This document shows, piece by piece, positions 5,567 through 5,659 of a stretch of DNA of 5,659 nucleotides (its first letter is position 1; every line of letters begins with the position of its first letter). The position numbers and the translations under genes were made by a program. The notes under the pieces are model-generated. The model was not told the origin of the DNA. It saw nothing but the letters and a program-made list of their open reading frames with translations, and ran no database searches. The DNA is from Chromobacteriaceae bacterium (GTDB lineage: Bacteria; Pseudomonadota; Gammaproteobacteria; Burkholderiales; Aquaspirillaceae). The DNA is taken from positions 1 through 5,659 of the forward strand of contig JASLDQ010000267.1 in NCBI GenBank assembly GCA_030151505.1. The letters are read 5' to 3'.

Positions 5567-5659
5567 GGCGTGAGGCGTGAGGCGTGAGGCGTGAGGCGTG
5601 AGGCGTGAGGCGTGAGGCGTGAGGCGTGAGGCGTGAGGCGTGAGGCGTGAGGCGTGAGG
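5560..5659. repeat. Perfect 7-bp tandem repeat array (GCGTGAG)n
   Basis: From 5561 there are 14 identical copies of GCGTGAG plus one further base, and G5560 extends the periodicity one base to the left. No unit differs and the array continues to the window end, so its true length is unknown. It overlaps the last Ala codon and the TGA stop of the hydrolase gene. Because 7 and 3 are coprime, TGA recurs in all three plus-strand frames; on the minus strand the array has no stop in any frame. Perfect copies suggest recent or ongoing slippage. Confidence 0.98.

Noticed and set aside
5560..5659. CRISPR array
   Set aside because: The unit is 7 bp and directly contiguous, with no spacers; this is a simple tandem repeat.

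Overview
The window is GC-rich, densely coding, and looks like a betaproteobacterial chromosome. A Neisseriales/Chromobacteriaceae-type host is my best guess, based on the gene content (a LiuR-type MerR regulator next to acyl-CoA genes, RstA/RstB, a YjjV-type TatD hydrolase) and on GC-rich codon usage. This placement is inference, with no database search behind it. Five complete recognisable genes and one small secreted-protein gene lie on the + strand. The first 11 codons of a seventh gene lie on the - strand at the left edge.

Left part (1-1928) is an acyl-CoA module. A divergent - strand gene opens with a Rossmann dinucleotide-binding start typical of 3-hydroxybutyryl/3-hydroxyacyl-CoA dehydrogenases. 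It faces a LiuR-like MerR regulator, which is followed by a complete acetyl-CoA C-acetyltransferase (thiolase). Two closely matching palindromes with ACGT half-sites sit in the divergent region (82-97) and directly before the thiolase (703-720, a perfect 18-bp palindrome). The simplest reading is that LiuR controls itself, the dehydrogenase and the thiolase. Both enzymes act on C4 acyl-CoAs (acetoacetyl-CoA, 3-hydroxybutyryl-CoA) in short-chain fatty acid, ketone-body, branched-chain amino acid or PHB metabolism.

Middle part (1929-4351) is a two-component system. A 250-bp non-coding spacer carries a sigma70-like promoter just before rstA. rstA (OmpR/PhoB-type response regulator) and rstB (membrane sensor histidine kinase) follow, separated by an unusually long, hairpin-rich 139-bp gap.

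Right part (4352-5659) holds a small gene for a basic, Pro/Ala/Lys-rich exported protein of 74 residues, then a TatD/YjjV metal-dependent hydrolase. A good match to the enterobacterial RstA box lies between rstB and the small gene (4360-4373). In E. coli, RstA activates asr, which encodes a small basic periplasmic acid-shock protein, so this may be an analogous local target. The window ends in a perfect tandem array of a 7-bp unit that supplies the tatD stop codon and runs off the edge.

Most of the window is ordinary. The points of real interest are the RstA-box/small-protein pair, the two LiuR-type operators, and the heptamer array.
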